Assembly: GCA_016719385.1 (NCBI GenBank)
Contig: JADJZA010000001.1
Coordinates: 1-64,000, forward strand
Length of the DNA stretch: 64,000 bases
From: Candidatus Microthrix subdominans
Lineage (GTDB): Bacteria; Actinomycetota; Acidimicrobiia; Acidimicrobiales; Microtrichaceae
Direction of reading: 5' to 3'
Shown here: one piece after another, positions 42,845-51,962 of the stretch
Layout of the letters: each line of letters begins with the position of its first letter
Position numbering within the stretch: the first letter of the stretch is position 1
Program-made: the position numbers and the translations under genes
Notes under the pieces: model-generated
Seen by the model: the letters and a program-made list of their open reading frames with translations, nothing else
What the model was told of the DNA's origin: nothing
The model's database searches: none

Positions 42845-44415
42845 GGTACGAGTAGCACCAGGCTCATGTGCTCGAAGGCATCTTTGCCGGTGGAGACGAG
42901 CAGGTCACGTTGCTCGTGGCCGTTCGACAGAGCCCGAAGGAAGGCCGGGCATGCAGTGACGTGTGTGGCGTAGGTGTCGGCGGAGCCCAACACCACCGGC
43001 CGGCCGTCGGCCAACCGCCACACCTCGGCGGCGACCGCGGTGGGGTCGGCGTCGTCGACCCGGGCTTCGTAGTCGACCCAGTCGATGAACCTCGGGTCGG
43101 AGCCTGGGTCCGGGAAGGAGACCACCTGTTGTCCGTCGTCGAGCTCGCGGCTGAGCGCCACCGACAGCTGGTCGGGGCAGGTGACGACCAGCGCGTCGGG
43201 CGCCTCGGCCTCGATCACGTCGGCGGCGACTCCCGAGATGGAGCGGGGCATCGAGATCTCGAGGGCCACGCCGACCAGCGAGCCGGCGAACACGACCGCG
43301 GCGAGGGCGCCGCGCAGTCGCGGTGGGCAGCTGGCCAGGCCCCAGCCGATCAGCACGACCGCGATCGGGTAGATCACCGCCGCATATCGGCTGACGAACG
43401 TGGCACCGCCGACCATCGCTGCCGTCGAGCCGATCAGCAGGGTGGCGGCCGCCAGGCCGAGCGCCCACAGGGCGCCGTGGCGCACCGGGCCGGCGAGCAT
43501 GAGCGCCCACTTGTCGCCGTTGCGGGTGTGCCCGACCAGGGCGACAACGACGAGGAGTACCAGGGCATAGGTCATCAGCTGGGGTTCGGCGGAGGCGCGT
43601 CCGGCGAACTCGATGATCGTGATCACCACGGCGGTCGTCGGCCGTTCCACCCCGCCCCAGGGGGTTCCGGTGCGTTGGGACTGGAACAACAGGGTGGGCA
43701 CCCAGGGAAGGAAGCTGACCCCGGCGATGCCCAGCGCCCCGCCGGTGAACAACAGCTCGGGCAACGCCCGGGCTTCGGCGCGGTTGAGCCACCAGCGCAG
43801 CAGCGTGGCCAAACCGACCGCGGCGAGCAGCCACATCGACCAGTAGTGGGTCCACAACAGGGCGCTGGCGATCAGAGCGAGGGCGACAGCGTCCGGCCAA
43901 CGCGGCTCGGTCCAGAGCCGTTCGAGGAACCACCACCCGGCGAGCACCAACACCATCATCAGCACATACATGCGGGTTTCGGTGCTGTAGCGGACGCCGT
44001 AGGGCAACACGGCCCATACGGCCACCGACCACAGTGCCACCCGGGTGCCGCCCGCACGGCGGGCCACGATCCAGACGAGGGGGAAGGCGGCGAAGGACAA
44101 GAACACCGACAGCGCTCGCACCGCAGCGGTCGAGGTGCCGGCCAGGTCGGTCCACAGATGCAACAGGGCGTAGTAGAGCGGTGGATGGCCGTCCTGTTTG
44201 AGCGCAGCGCCCAGCTCGTCGAACGGGACGCGGGCGATGTTGACCGACAGCGCCTCGTCCAGCCACAAGGGCCCTCGGGGCCACAGGCGGGCGATGAGCC
44301 CGATCGTCACCATCGACAGCGCCAGGAACAATTCCCATCGGGGAAGGTCGGCGAGGGAGCGTGAGCGGGCCGTAGCGTCGGTGTCGGCCGGGGTCAGGTC
44401 AGTGGGCTCAGCCAT
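42841..44415 (-). CDS. GT-C family membrane glycosyltransferase (ArnT/PMT-like)
   Basis: 524 residues, about ten helices followed by a soluble C-terminal domain of about 120 residues. The first loop has PLWLDEALSVNIARVPFDELGAALKQDGHPPLYY, with the DE motif and HPPLYY characteristic of polyprenyl-phosphate-dependent GT-C enzymes (PMT_2/GT39-like). It transfers sugars from lipid carriers outside the membrane. Its ATG region overlaps the preceding gene by 8 nt and its stop overlaps the next (ATGA). Confidence 0.85.
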   Translation of the reverse strand: MAEPTDLTPADTDATARSRSLADLPRWELFLALSMVTIGLIARLWPRGPLWLDEALSVNIARVPFDELGAALKQDGHPPLYYALLHLWTDLAGTSTAAVRALSVFLSFAAFPLVWIVARRAGGTRVALWSVAVWAVLPYGVRYSTETRMYVLMMVLVLAGWWFLERLWTEPRWPDAVALALIASALLWTHYWSMWLLAAVGLATLLRWWLNRAEARALPELLFTGGALGIAGVSFLPWVPTLLFQSQRTGTPWGGVERPTTAVVITIIEFAGRASAEPQLMTYALVLLVVVALVGHTRNGDKWALMLAGPVRHGALWALGLAAATLLIGSTAAMVGGATFVSRYAAVIYPIAVVLIGWGLASCPPRLRGALAAVVFAGSLVGVALEISMPRSISGVAADVIEAEAPDALVVTCPDQLSVALSRELDDGQQVVSFPDPGSDPRFIDWVDYEARVDDADPTAVAAEVWRLADGRPVVLGSADTYATHVTACPAFLRALSNGHEQRDLLVSTGKDAFEHMSLVLLVP

Positions 44416-45412
44416 GGCGGAGGTCCTCGCTTACGTCTTCGTCGCGGCCCGCCGCAGCCAGGTCGCTCCAGGTACGAAAGCGTTTGGCCAGCCGGAGCCC
44501 GGCGAGTGCGGTGCGCTTCGACGCGCTCCCCGTCCATGGCGTGACCAGGCCGTCGGGAACCCGCAGGTCGACCATCGTGCGTTCCAGTTCGTGCCAGCGG
44601 CGCGCCTTTTCGAAGGCTGTCGCCGCCGCAGCCGCCGGGTTGGCCGGTGCAACTTCGGGGAGTCCTTCGAACAGCCCGCCGGGCTGGTAATGCTGCGGGT
44701 AGAAGTTCTCGAAGTCGTAGCGGGGCGCCCGGTAGTCGCGGGTCCATTCCCACGGGAACTGCGGCCAGCACAGGGTGCGGTGCGGTTCGGCTTCGTGGTA
44801 GTCGCCCGGGTGGCGGCCACGCCCCCAGTTGAGCGGCAGCGACCATTCGTCCACCAGCCAACCGGCCGGGTGCCCGGCCGCTGCGGTCGCCTGCGACAGC
44901 GCGGCCCAGGAGTCGAAGGCCTCCAGCCAATGCTCGCGGACGATCATCTGAGGAAGGTGGGCGCCGTACCCGAGGTGGGGACAGTCCCATTGGGCCAGCG
45001 CCAGCCAGGTGTTGAGCTGGATGCCGTCGTAGCTGGTGTTGAGACGCCGCCAACGGGCCAGGTCGTGGCTGACGTAGTGGCGCAACTTGCCCGACCGCAG
45101 CCAGAAGTCCGCTGGGACGAGCCCGAGGGGTCGGTAGTCGTCGTCGGAGAGCAGAAACCGATCGGCGGTTGGGCCCCGGCGCACCGCCAGGTCGCGCAGC
45201 ATCGTGTTGCGACCGCTGTGGTCGGCGGCAGCGGCCTCCCGCCGCTCGGCCGCGGTGAGCAACTCGGACTCGATCAGGTCGGTCACGCCGTCGATGCCGG
45301 TCGGGGCCGGGGTGATGACCAGGATCTCGAGCTCCTCGGCTACCGCGGTGCGCAACGACTCGACGGTGACGGCGAGTACCTCGGGGCGGTTGGAGAGATA
45401 CAGGACCTGCAC
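44408..45412 (-). CDS. Glycosyltransferase-like protein of unknown family
   Basis: About 334 residues from GTG 45412 (QVLYLSNRPEVLAVTVESL fits a Rossmann start); the open frame begins earlier at 45487. LLSDDDYRPLG near residue 90 resembles the Asp-rich donor motif of GT-A enzymes. Later segments are rich in Trp, Tyr and His (CWPQFPWEW, FENFYPQHYQPGGLFEG). Its place inside the glycan operon supports a glycosyltransferase, but I cannot name the family. Start is uncertain because no clear ribosome site precedes it. Confidence 0.6.
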   Translation of the reverse strand: MQVLYLSNRPEVLAVTVESLRTAVAEELEILVITPAPTGIDGVTDLIESELLTAAERREAAAADHSGRNTMLRDLAVRRGPTADRFLLSDDDYRPLGLVPADFWLRSGKLRHYVSHDLARWRRLNTSYDGIQLNTWLALAQWDCPHLGYGAHLPQMIVREHWLEAFDSWAALSQATAAAGHPAGWLVDEWSLPLNWGRGRHPGDYHEAEPHRTLCWPQFPWEWTRDYRAPRYDFENFYPQHYQPGGLFEGLPEVAPANPAAAAATAFEKARRWHELERTMVDLRVPDGLVTPWTGSASKRTALAGLRLAKRFRTWSDLAAAGRDEDVSEDLRHG

Positions 45413-45541
45413 GTCAGAGCTGCGATCTCGAAGGTATGGCCGGGGGGTCGTACACAGCTGACCTCTGGGTCGGGGTGGGCTCCGCAACCAGACGGATGCG
45501 GCTTGCGATGCTACCGGCTGTACCGCCGGCCGAGGGTCAAC

Positions 45542-46933
45542 TCAGGACGGAGGAGCGAGGCGGGTGAGCAGCTCGACCAGTTCGTCCCGGGCCGCACTCC
45601 ACGTGGGCAGTGCCCCAGCGGCGCGTCGGGCCTCGGCCCGTCGTGTCCGGAGATAGTCCTCGTCGGCGAGGTGGCGCACCAGCGCGTCGGCCCAGGCCTC
45701 CGAATCATCGGCCGCCAACCTCAGGGGCACGTCGCCGCCCACCTCGCCGAGCGCACCGCCGTTCGTCGTCACGACCGGAACCCCGAGAGCGAGCGCCTCC
45801 AGCACCGGCAGGCCGAACCCCTCTGCATGGCTGGGCATCGCCGCGACCGTCGCACCCCCGAGCAGGGTGCGCATCGTCTCGTCGTCCGCGTGGGCAAACC
45901 AAAACAGTTGGCTGCCGAGCAGGGGGTGGCGTTCGATACGTCGCACCAGCGCCTCGGTGTTCCACCCGATCCGCCCGACGAACACCAGGCCCAGGCCCGG
46001 CGTCCGCTGTGACCACAGATCGAAGGCGTCGAGCAGCACCTGGTGGTTCTTCCTCGGCTCCAGCGTGGACACACAGATGACGTAGCCGTCGAGGCGCCGT
46101 TCGGATGCTCCTGCCGTTTGCAGTTGAGGAGGGAGGCCGGGCCGGGCGCCCGTCGGCGTCGGACCTTGCGGGGCGACGGGCTCGTCACGGCCCGCACCTC
46201 CATCCCCGCTCAGGTGCACCACCCCCGAGACACCGGGATCGGGCAGTCCCATTCCTCGACGTCGATCGAGGGCCCGTTGCAGCGTCCAGTCGGAGTTGCC
46301 CACGATCAGCGCGTCGAAGCGCAGGTGGGCGTCGGCCCACGGTGGGAACAGCTCCCGCGTGCCCCGGTCGGACCACTCAGGGTGGTCGATCGGGAACAGG
46401 TCGTGGAACAGCACGGCCGTGCGGACGCCGGCCGCCGACAGCGCCGGCAGCAGGTCCCGACGATCGAGCGGGTTGTGCCAGGCGGCGTCGAGGTCGAGGA
46501 ACGTGCCGTCGTCGATGCTCACCGTCAGGCCGGCATGGGCGTCGACCGGGTGGGGTGGACGGCGCCGCCGGCGCATCGCCTCGTTGAGCCGCCGTAGCAG
46601 CGGCCGGTCGGCCACCCGGCGGGCGACGGGTCGGATGCGCTGGGGGAGTCGGTCCACCCGTCGGTCCGGGGGAGGGGCGTCATCGCTGAAGCGTCGTCGC
46701 TCGTCGTCGTCGAGGCGCAGAAATGCGGCGCACTCCGGACACCAGCGGATCAGGCGGAGGTCGAGGCGCGGGTCCCGGTCCGCCAAGGGGGCAAGCAGGT
46801 TCTTGGAGGCGCGCTGGACGCCGGTCGTACCCGAGCTGGCGACGGTGTTGGTGACGTCGGCCCACACGATCGGTCGGAGCGTGGGCGGTCGGCGGGCTGG
46901 CGATGCATCGGTGGGATCCCCGGGGGAGTTCAT
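45542..46933 (-). CDS. Glycosyltransferase family 4 protein
   Basis: 463 residues. The N-terminal half has SSGTTGVQRASKNLLAPL, the acceptor-domain loop of GT4 enzymes acting on surface glycans. The donor domain has STLEPRKNHQVLLDAF and AMPSHAEGFGLPVLEALALGVPVV, the EGFGLPxxE signature. A long Arg-rich stretch at residues 95-130 is extra. It uses a nucleotide sugar at the cytoplasmic face. Its start overlaps the stop of the double glycosyltransferase by 4 nt. Confidence 0.9.
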   Translation of the reverse strand: MNSPGDPTDASPARRPPTLRPIVWADVTNTVASSGTTGVQRASKNLLAPLADRDPRLDLRLIRWCPECAAFLRLDDDERRRFSDDAPPPDRRVDRLPQRIRPVARRVADRPLLRRLNEAMRRRRRPPHPVDAHAGLTVSIDDGTFLDLDAAWHNPLDRRDLLPALSAAGVRTAVLFHDLFPIDHPEWSDRGTRELFPPWADAHLRFDALIVGNSDWTLQRALDRRRGMGLPDPGVSGVVHLSGDGGAGRDEPVAPQGPTPTGARPGLPPQLQTAGASERRLDGYVICVSTLEPRKNHQVLLDAFDLWSQRTPGLGLVFVGRIGWNTEALVRRIERHPLLGSQLFWFAHADDETMRTLLGGATVAAMPSHAEGFGLPVLEALALGVPVVTTNGGALGEVGGDVPLRLAADDSEAWADALVRHLADEDYLRTRRAEARRAAGALPTWSAARDELVELLTRLAPPS

Positions 46934-49515
46934 CGTCGGTCCTCCACGAATGGCGTCGGTGCCTGCCCGGCGGCCCGATCGGCAGGTGGGCGGGCCAAGG
47001 CCAGCGTCACCTCGGCCATGCGCCGACCGAGCGACGACCAGTCGAGGTGTGCTTCGGCGTAGGCGCGGGCCGCCCGGGCCCGTGTCGGTGCGTCCGGATC
47101 GGCGAACAAGGCGTCGAGGGCGGCGCCCAGGCCCCTCGGGGGGGCGAGCAGGGCGAACCGCTCCGGGTCGGCGACGCCACGGGCGCCGAATGGCGAGGTG
47201 ATCACCGGGACCCCGGCCGCGAAGTAGTCGATCAGCTTCAGGTTGGACCCCGAGCCCTCCTCGACCGGGTTGAGCGCTACGTCGGCACCGGCCAGGTAGT
47301 CAGCCAGCACCTCGTTCTCGACGCGACCCAAGGCAACGATGTGGTCGGGAAGACGGCCACCGAGCAGTTCCGAGTGGCGGCCGATCAGGGCGACCGCCAC
47401 ATCGTTGCGATGGCGGACGGCGTCGACGATGCGCTGGGCGGCGTCGACGTTGGGCGGATGGCCGGAGCCGACGAACACCGCCAGGCGGCGTCGAGGCCGG
47501 AGGCCGGTCCCGACCGACGCAGGCGGCCCGCCCAGTCCGAGCTGTCCGATGAGGCGGTCCCCGAGAGCGCTGCGCTCGGCCCCATCGGTGAAGGGCGAGC
47601 CGATGACGGAGGCACCGTTGGCGATGACGTGCAGCGCGTCCGCGTCGACGCCGTCGACGCGGCGAAACAGCGCTGCGTCCTGAGCGGTGGTCGTCACGAC
47701 CGCAGCCGCCAGATCGAGCGCCAGCCGTTCGGCGTCGGCGGCCTCCCGAGCCAGCCACCGCCCACCGCGTGTGCCTCCCAGGAGTGAGGCCTTCATCGTC
47801 GCCTCGTGGTTGTGGGCATCGAGGACGACCGGCAGGTGGCGGGGAGCCAGCGCCGCCAACGCACTCGCCAGATAGGGCTGGACCAACACGGCGACAGCGG
47901 CGTCGGCCAACTCGGCCCGGACCGACGCCGTGAACTCGGGGGTTGCCGACCACAACAGCGACGCAGCGATGTCGGTGATGGCGTGGGTGGTGGAGACGAG
48001 CCGCATGCGGTGCTCGGCCTCGCTCTGGCGGGGGGAGATGGCGACGGTCTCCTCGTCGAATCCGGGTGCCAGGCGACGTCGGCCCGCCCGGTCGGCATCG
48101 GTGGTGAGCGACACCACCAACACCTGCGCCCCGGCGTCGGCCAGGCCGGCGAGCAGGTGGAACGCCCGCAGCTCTCCGCCCTGGCGGCGCTCGCCGATCG
48201 GGTAGGTGCTGAGCGCCACGACCGACGGACCTTGGCCAGCTTGCTGGACCGGCCCGGGGGCGCCGGCCACCCGACGCTTTCGAGGCGGATCGACGAGCGC
48301 CTCGATGGTGCGCTCCCACGACAGTGCGGTTGATGAGATGCGGGCGGCCTCACCCATCCGCTCGACCAGCCCGTCGGTGCCCGCAATCGAGTCGAGCGCA
48401 TCGCCGAGGTCGTTCGCCCGGGGCGCGACGACCATCCCGTTCGCCGGGCCGTCGGCTTCATGGGACGCACCGGTGGCGCCCGAATCGTTCAGCAGCTCCA
48501 ACGCGCCTCCCGCGTCGGTGGTGGCGATGACGCCCCGCCCGGCGGTGAGCGCCTCGAGCGTGACCAGGCCGTAGTCCTCGCGATCGGAGGTGAAACACAG
48601 CACGTCGGCCCAGCCGTAGGCCTCAGCGAGGCCCCGGTCGTCGAGTCCGCCGAGCAGTTCGATTCGCTCGTCGTCGGTCGTCAGCTCGGCCAGACGATCA
48701 GCATCGGGACCAGTGCCGACGATGCGCAGACGGGCCGGGCGCGTCATGGCCTTCACGCCGGCGATCGCCAGGTCGTGGCGCTTGGCCCGTTCCAGCCGGC
48801 CGACGCTGAGCACGCGCAGCGGCGCCCCCGGTGTGCGCTCGGGGGGAGCGAGGCCGGCGAGGACGGCCGCCCAGTCGGTGTCGAGCGGGGGATGGACCAC
48901 CAGCGGGCGGATTCCGGGTGGGAACCAGGCGGGCCGGGTGGCCACCTCGGCGCTGATGGCGGCGTGCGAACGCACCCGCGAGGCGGCGAGGAGGTGGTGG
49001 TCGAGCCCCTGCACCAGCGCTCGCGCCGTCGGCGAGGGGATCGCCAGGTCGGGGTGGTCGGGTCCGAGCCGCTCGGCGGCCCGGGCGAGACGGTCGGCGA
49101 TCTCGAGGATCACGCCGGATGCGGAGGCGCGGGCGGCCAAGCGCCCGGGGAGTTCGAGCGCAGCGGCCAGGTCCGGGTCGACTCGCCGGCCGGGCCCGGC
49201 AGGCAGGTGCGTCGGATAGCGGTCGTACAGCCCGCGCAGCGGGTGCAACATCCACAACCGGTGGTTGGGGTGATCGACCGCCCACGCCGGGTACTTGCCG
49301 GTGATCACTTGGTCAAAATGTGCGAGATCCCATTCGGCGAAGGCGGCGTAACCGGTGACGAGTTGGGTGAGCGTGCGTTCCCTTACCGGTGTCTTGAGTA
49401 GCTCGGTGGGGGTTCCTTGACGTCGGAGTTCTACCGCTAGGCCGTTCCAGAGCCGTTCGGCGCCGCCCTCGCGAAACGGGACGGGGCTCGGTGCCACGAT
49501 GGCGAGATTTTTCAC
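46930..49515 (-). CDS. Double glycosyltransferase: two GT-B domains in one chain
   Basis: 861 residues from GTG 49515. Residues 1-425 form a GT4-like enzyme: APSPVPFREGGAERLW at the N-terminus, SVGRLERAKRHDLAIAGV and CFTSDREDYGLVTLEALTAGRG with the donor Glu motif. After a linker, residues about 430-855 form a second GT-B enzyme starting ALSTYPIGERRQGGELRAFHLL, with FVGSGHPPNVDAAQRIVDAV and LNPVEEGSGSNLKLIDYFAAGVPV (EGSGxxLK type). Two donor sites in one protein suggest two successive sugar additions. It is the first gene of the five-gene operon. Confidence 0.9.
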   Translation of the reverse strand: MKNLAIVAPSPVPFREGGAERLWNGLAVELRRQGTPTELLKTPVRERTLTQLVTGYAAFAEWDLAHFDQVITGKYPAWAVDHPNHRLWMLHPLRGLYDRYPTHLPAGPGRRVDPDLAAALELPGRLAARASASGVILEIADRLARAAERLGPDHPDLAIPSPTARALVQGLDHHLLAASRVRSHAAISAEVATRPAWFPPGIRPLVVHPPLDTDWAAVLAGLAPPERTPGAPLRVLSVGRLERAKRHDLAIAGVKAMTRPARLRIVGTGPDADRLAELTTDDERIELLGGLDDRGLAEAYGWADVLCFTSDREDYGLVTLEALTAGRGVIATTDAGGALELLNDSGATGASHEADGPANGMVVAPRANDLGDALDSIAGTDGLVERMGEAARISSTALSWERTIEALVDPPRKRRVAGAPGPVQQAGQGPSVVALSTYPIGERRQGGELRAFHLLAGLADAGAQVLVVSLTTDADRAGRRRLAPGFDEETVAISPRQSEAEHRMRLVSTTHAITDIAASLLWSATPEFTASVRAELADAAVAVLVQPYLASALAALAPRHLPVVLDAHNHEATMKASLLGGTRGGRWLAREAADAERLALDLAAAVVTTTAQDAALFRRVDGVDADALHVIANGASVIGSPFTDGAERSALGDRLIGQLGLGGPPASVGTGLRPRRRLAVFVGSGHPPNVDAAQRIVDAVRHRNDVAVALIGRHSELLGGRLPDHIVALGRVENEVLADYLAGADVALNPVEEGSGSNLKLIDYFAAGVPVITSPFGARGVADPERFALLAPPRGLGAALDALFADPDAPTRARAARAYAEAHLDWSSLGRRMAEVTLALARPPADRAAGQAPTPFVEDRR

Positions 49516-49953
49516 GAATCCGACCGTTCGATCATTTCGGATTGATTGAACGTGGTGGACAATTGAGTGGATCGGTGCTTAGATTCATCGGTAGGTGGTC
49601 GTCCGATCGACCTGCGTTCGGTTGGATCGACGAAGGGGCCGACGTGTGAGGTTCGTGAGTGAGATATCTCGTTCGATGACATGGGAATATCCACAGCGTC
49701 TCGTACGATCTCGTCGAGATAGTTCTCAACCGAACCCGACCGACGTCGTGCAGCAAGACGAGCCGCAGCGCGACGCAGCGCCCGGAGCGCAACCGCCCAC
49801 CGGGATGCACTCGTGGTTGCTCGGTGGCGAAAACGGGTACCAGGCGTCATCGGATGTCAATCCTACGGGCGATCACATCCCTGCCCGACCAATCCGGCGA
49901 ATGGGATCAACCACAACACAACGGCCTTCAAGCCACCCAATTGGAGTACGACC
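49516..49953. other. Divergent intergenic region between glycan operon and TetR gene
   Basis: About 438 nt without a credible gene; composition is less GC-rich than the flanks. It holds palindromes GAGATATCTC (49661-49670) and ATCTCGTCGAGAT (49708-49720), which could be TetR-type operators. It must also carry the promoters of both flanking transcripts. I could not assign -35/-10 boxes. Confidence 0.5.
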
Positions 49954-50694
49954 ATGACCCAAACCTTGACCACAGCGCCCACCGGGCGGGCGGCGAACCG
50001 TCAGCGCAAGCGCCAGGAGTACATCGACACCGCCATCCGCATCGTTCTCAACGGCGGGCTGGAGGCGTTGACGATGCAGGCCCTCGCACGTGAGATGGGT
50101 GCTGCGGTCGGCACGGCGTACACGTACTTCGCATCCAAGTCTGCATTGGTCGCCGAGCTGCAGGTGCTGGCGATCGGACGTTTGACGTCCACCTATGCCG
50201 ATGCCGCCCCGCGCTGGCAGGGCGAGATGGGTCGCCTCGACGCCAAGGGTAAGGCCGAGGCCGGCCTGACCACCTTCGTCGAGTTCGTGGTTCGGGCCCC
50301 CGGATCCCTGCGCGACGACTTCTTTCTCCAGCTGCTCCTGCTGACCGACGGCGGGCGTTCCATCCTCCCCGAGGATCAGGCCACCGTGCTGGAGGCCGCA
50401 GGTCAGTGGGCCACCCTTGTCCGGGAACTCATCGACGAAGCCGTCGAAGCGGGCGTGCTGAACAAGGTCGACGCCGATCGGCGTGCGGCCAAGTTTGTCG
50501 CCATGTTGAACGGCGCCTCGCTCTTCACCAACCTGCCCGACGGCGCCATCCCAGACCTGCCCGGCCTGACCCGCTCGTTGATGATCGACCTGCTGTGCGC
50601 CTGGGGCGCCGACCGCAAGCGCATCACCCGCAGTGCGTCGAAGGCCGAAGCCGCCGCAGATCAGCTGGAGCTGGCAGCGCCCGCCCTCGCCTGA
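49954..50694 (+). CDS. TetR-family transcriptional regulator
   Basis: 246 residues from ATG 49954, with GGAG 7 nt before it; an open upstream frame is disregarded. N-terminal helix-turn-helix: KRQEYIDTAIRIVLNGGLEALTMQALAREMGAAVGTAYTYFASKSALV, a textbook TetR DNA-binding domain. The C-terminal ligand-binding domain shows no specific family signature. It could regulate itself or the divergent glycan operon via the palindromes in the intergenic region. Ends with a small Ala-rich tail. Confidence 0.93.
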   Translation: MTQTLTTAPTGRAANRQRKRQEYIDTAIRIVLNGGLEALTMQALAREMGAAVGTAYTYFASKSALVAELQVLAIGRLTSTYADAAPRWQGEMGRLDAKGKAEAGLTTFVEFVVRAPGSLRDDFFLQLLLLTDGGRSILPEDQATVLEAAGQWATLVRELIDEAVEAGVLNKVDADRRAAKFVAMLNGASLFTNLPDGAIPDLPGLTRSLMIDLLCAWGADRKRITRSASKAEAAADQLELAAPALA

Positions 50695-50748
50695 ACGTCG
50701 GGGAGACGAGGCATCTGAGTGGATGGCCGGGAAGGGCACCGACCCGAT

Positions 50749-50774
50749 CCCACCCGGCGCCCTGCCCGGGTGGG
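50749..50774 (+). terminator. Hairpin after the TetR gene
   Basis: Perfect 9-bp stem CCCACCCGG / CCGGGTGGG with an 8-nt loop, 54 nt after the TetR stop, then CTTTGCC. A likely terminator separating it from the str operon; it ends just before the rpsL promoter -35. Confidence 0.6.
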
Positions 50775-50776
50775 CT

Positions 50777-50805
50777 TTGCCCGCTCGGGCACTGCTCGCT
50801 AGGGT
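50777..50805 (+). promoter_or_regulatory. Candidate promoter of the str operon (rpsL)
   Basis: TTGCCC (50777-50782) and TAGGGT (50800-50805), 17-nt spacer, upstream of rpsL by about 138 nt. TAGGGT recurs before rplC and other genes in the window. Confidence 0.55.
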
Positions 50806-50942
50806 GGTCAGCCCTTCTGCGCGCAGGCTCGCGTGCGCCGCTTCGGCGGGCTTCCTCCGGGGGCCCTGCGCCGGCGGCTCGCCTGTGTCGCTGCCGTCCG
50901 CTACGCCCCCACATCCGTACTACATCCACGAAGAGGTCACAC

Positions 50943-51314
50943 GTGCCCACCATCCAACAGCTGGTCAGAAATGGCCGTTCTACCAAGCGCAAGACGAACA
51001 CCACGCCTGCGTTGAAGGGCGCCCCCCAGCGTCGTGGGGTGTGCACCCGCGTGTACACCGTCACCCCCAAGAAGCCGAACTCGGCGCTGCGCAAGGTGGC
51101 CCGTGTGCGGTTGTCATCCGGCATGGAGGTGACCGCCTACATTCCCGGCGAGGGTCACAACCTGCAGGAGCACAGCATCGTCCTGGTCCGCGGGGGCCGG
51201 GTGCGCGACCTGCCCGGCGTTCGCTACAAGATCGTGCGGGGCACCCTCGACACCGCCGGCGTGCGCGATCGTCGCCAGGCCCGTAGCCGCTACGGCGCCA
51301 AGAAGGAGAGCTGA
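50943..51314 (+). CDS. rpsL: 30S ribosomal protein S12
   Basis: 123 residues from GTG 50943 (PTIQQLVRNGR start follows immediately). Contains KPNSALRKVARVRL and RGGRVRDLPGVRYKIVRG, the decoding-centre loops with the Lys residues changed in streptomycin-resistant mutants (KPNSALRK and GRVKDLPG-type region, here RVRDLPG). Length is normal. First gene of rpsL-rpsG-fusA-tuf. Only one base separates its stop from the next ATG. Confidence 0.98.
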   Translation: MPTIQQLVRNGRSTKRKTNTTPALKGAPQRRGVCTRVYTVTPKKPNSALRKVARVRLSSGMEVTAYIPGEGHNLQEHSIVLVRGGRVRDLPGVRYKIVRGTLDTAGVRDRRQARSRYGAKKES

Positions 51315-51315
51315 G

Positions 51316-51786
51316 ATGCCCCGTAAAGGACCTGCGACCCGTCGCGAACTCTCCCCGGACCCGGTCTACGACTCGGTACTCGTCACCCAGTTCGTCAACA
51401 AGGTGCTTCGGCGCGGCAAGCGCTCGCTGGCCGAGAAGATCGTCTACGACGCACTGACCATGATCGAGGAGAAGACGGGTTCGGAGCCTGTCGGCACCCT
51501 CAAGCGGGCGATCGACAACGTCAAGCCGGCCCTCGAGGTTCGTAGCCGCCGTGTCGGTGGCGCCACCTACCAGGTCCCCGTCGAGGTCAGCCCCCGCCGG
51601 TCGAACACGCTGGCGATCCGCTGGCTGGTCGGCTACTCCCGCCAGCGCCGGGAGCGCTCGATGGCCGAACGCCTGGCCAACGAGCTGCTCGACGCCTCCA
51701 ACGGCATCGGAGCCTCGGTCAAGCGCCGTGACGATCTCCACAAGATGGCCGAATCCAACAAGGCATTCGCCCACTACCGCTGGTAG
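51316..51786 (+). CDS. rpsG: 30S ribosomal protein S7
   Basis: 156 residues, usual length. Contacts the 3' major domain of 16S rRNA and the E-site. Conserved blocks include MPRKGPATRRE at the start, FVNKVLRRGKRSLAEKIVYDAL and AIRWLVGYSRQRRERSMAERLANELLDA. It follows rpsL after one base; fusA follows 176 nt later behind a hairpin. Confidence 0.98.
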   Translation: MPRKGPATRRELSPDPVYDSVLVTQFVNKVLRRGKRSLAEKIVYDALTMIEEKTGSEPVGTLKRAIDNVKPALEVRSRRVGGATYQVPVEVSPRRSNTLAIRWLVGYSRQRRERSMAERLANELLDASNGIGASVKRRDDLHKMAESNKAFAHYRW

Positions 51787-51823
51787 CGCCTCGGCAACGG
51801 TCGCAGTTCCAGAAGTTGTCGAC

Positions 51824-51847
51824 GGCTCGGGCTGAACTGCCCGAGCC
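51824..51847 (+). terminator. Hairpin between rpsG and fusA
   Basis: Perfect 9-bp stem GGCTCGGGC / GCCCGAGCC with a 6-nt loop, 37 nt after the rpsG stop, followed by TCGGCCGTTTCAC. A weak terminator or attenuator that would reduce fusA/tuf transcription from the str promoter. Confidence 0.55.
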
Positions 51848-51962
51848 TCGGCCGTTTCACCAGCCGACCCGTTGCCAACACATCCGTCTCGATCACGCAG
51901 ACATCCCCAACCACCGACGACACCCCACCGAAACGCAGCAGACGCAGGAACCGAGTTAGATC

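Noticed and set aside
41687..49515. Complete capsule or O-antigen locus
   Set aside because: Only transferases are present; no Wzx/Wzy, ABC exporter or initiating phosphosugar transferase was seen, so I call it a glycan gene group only.
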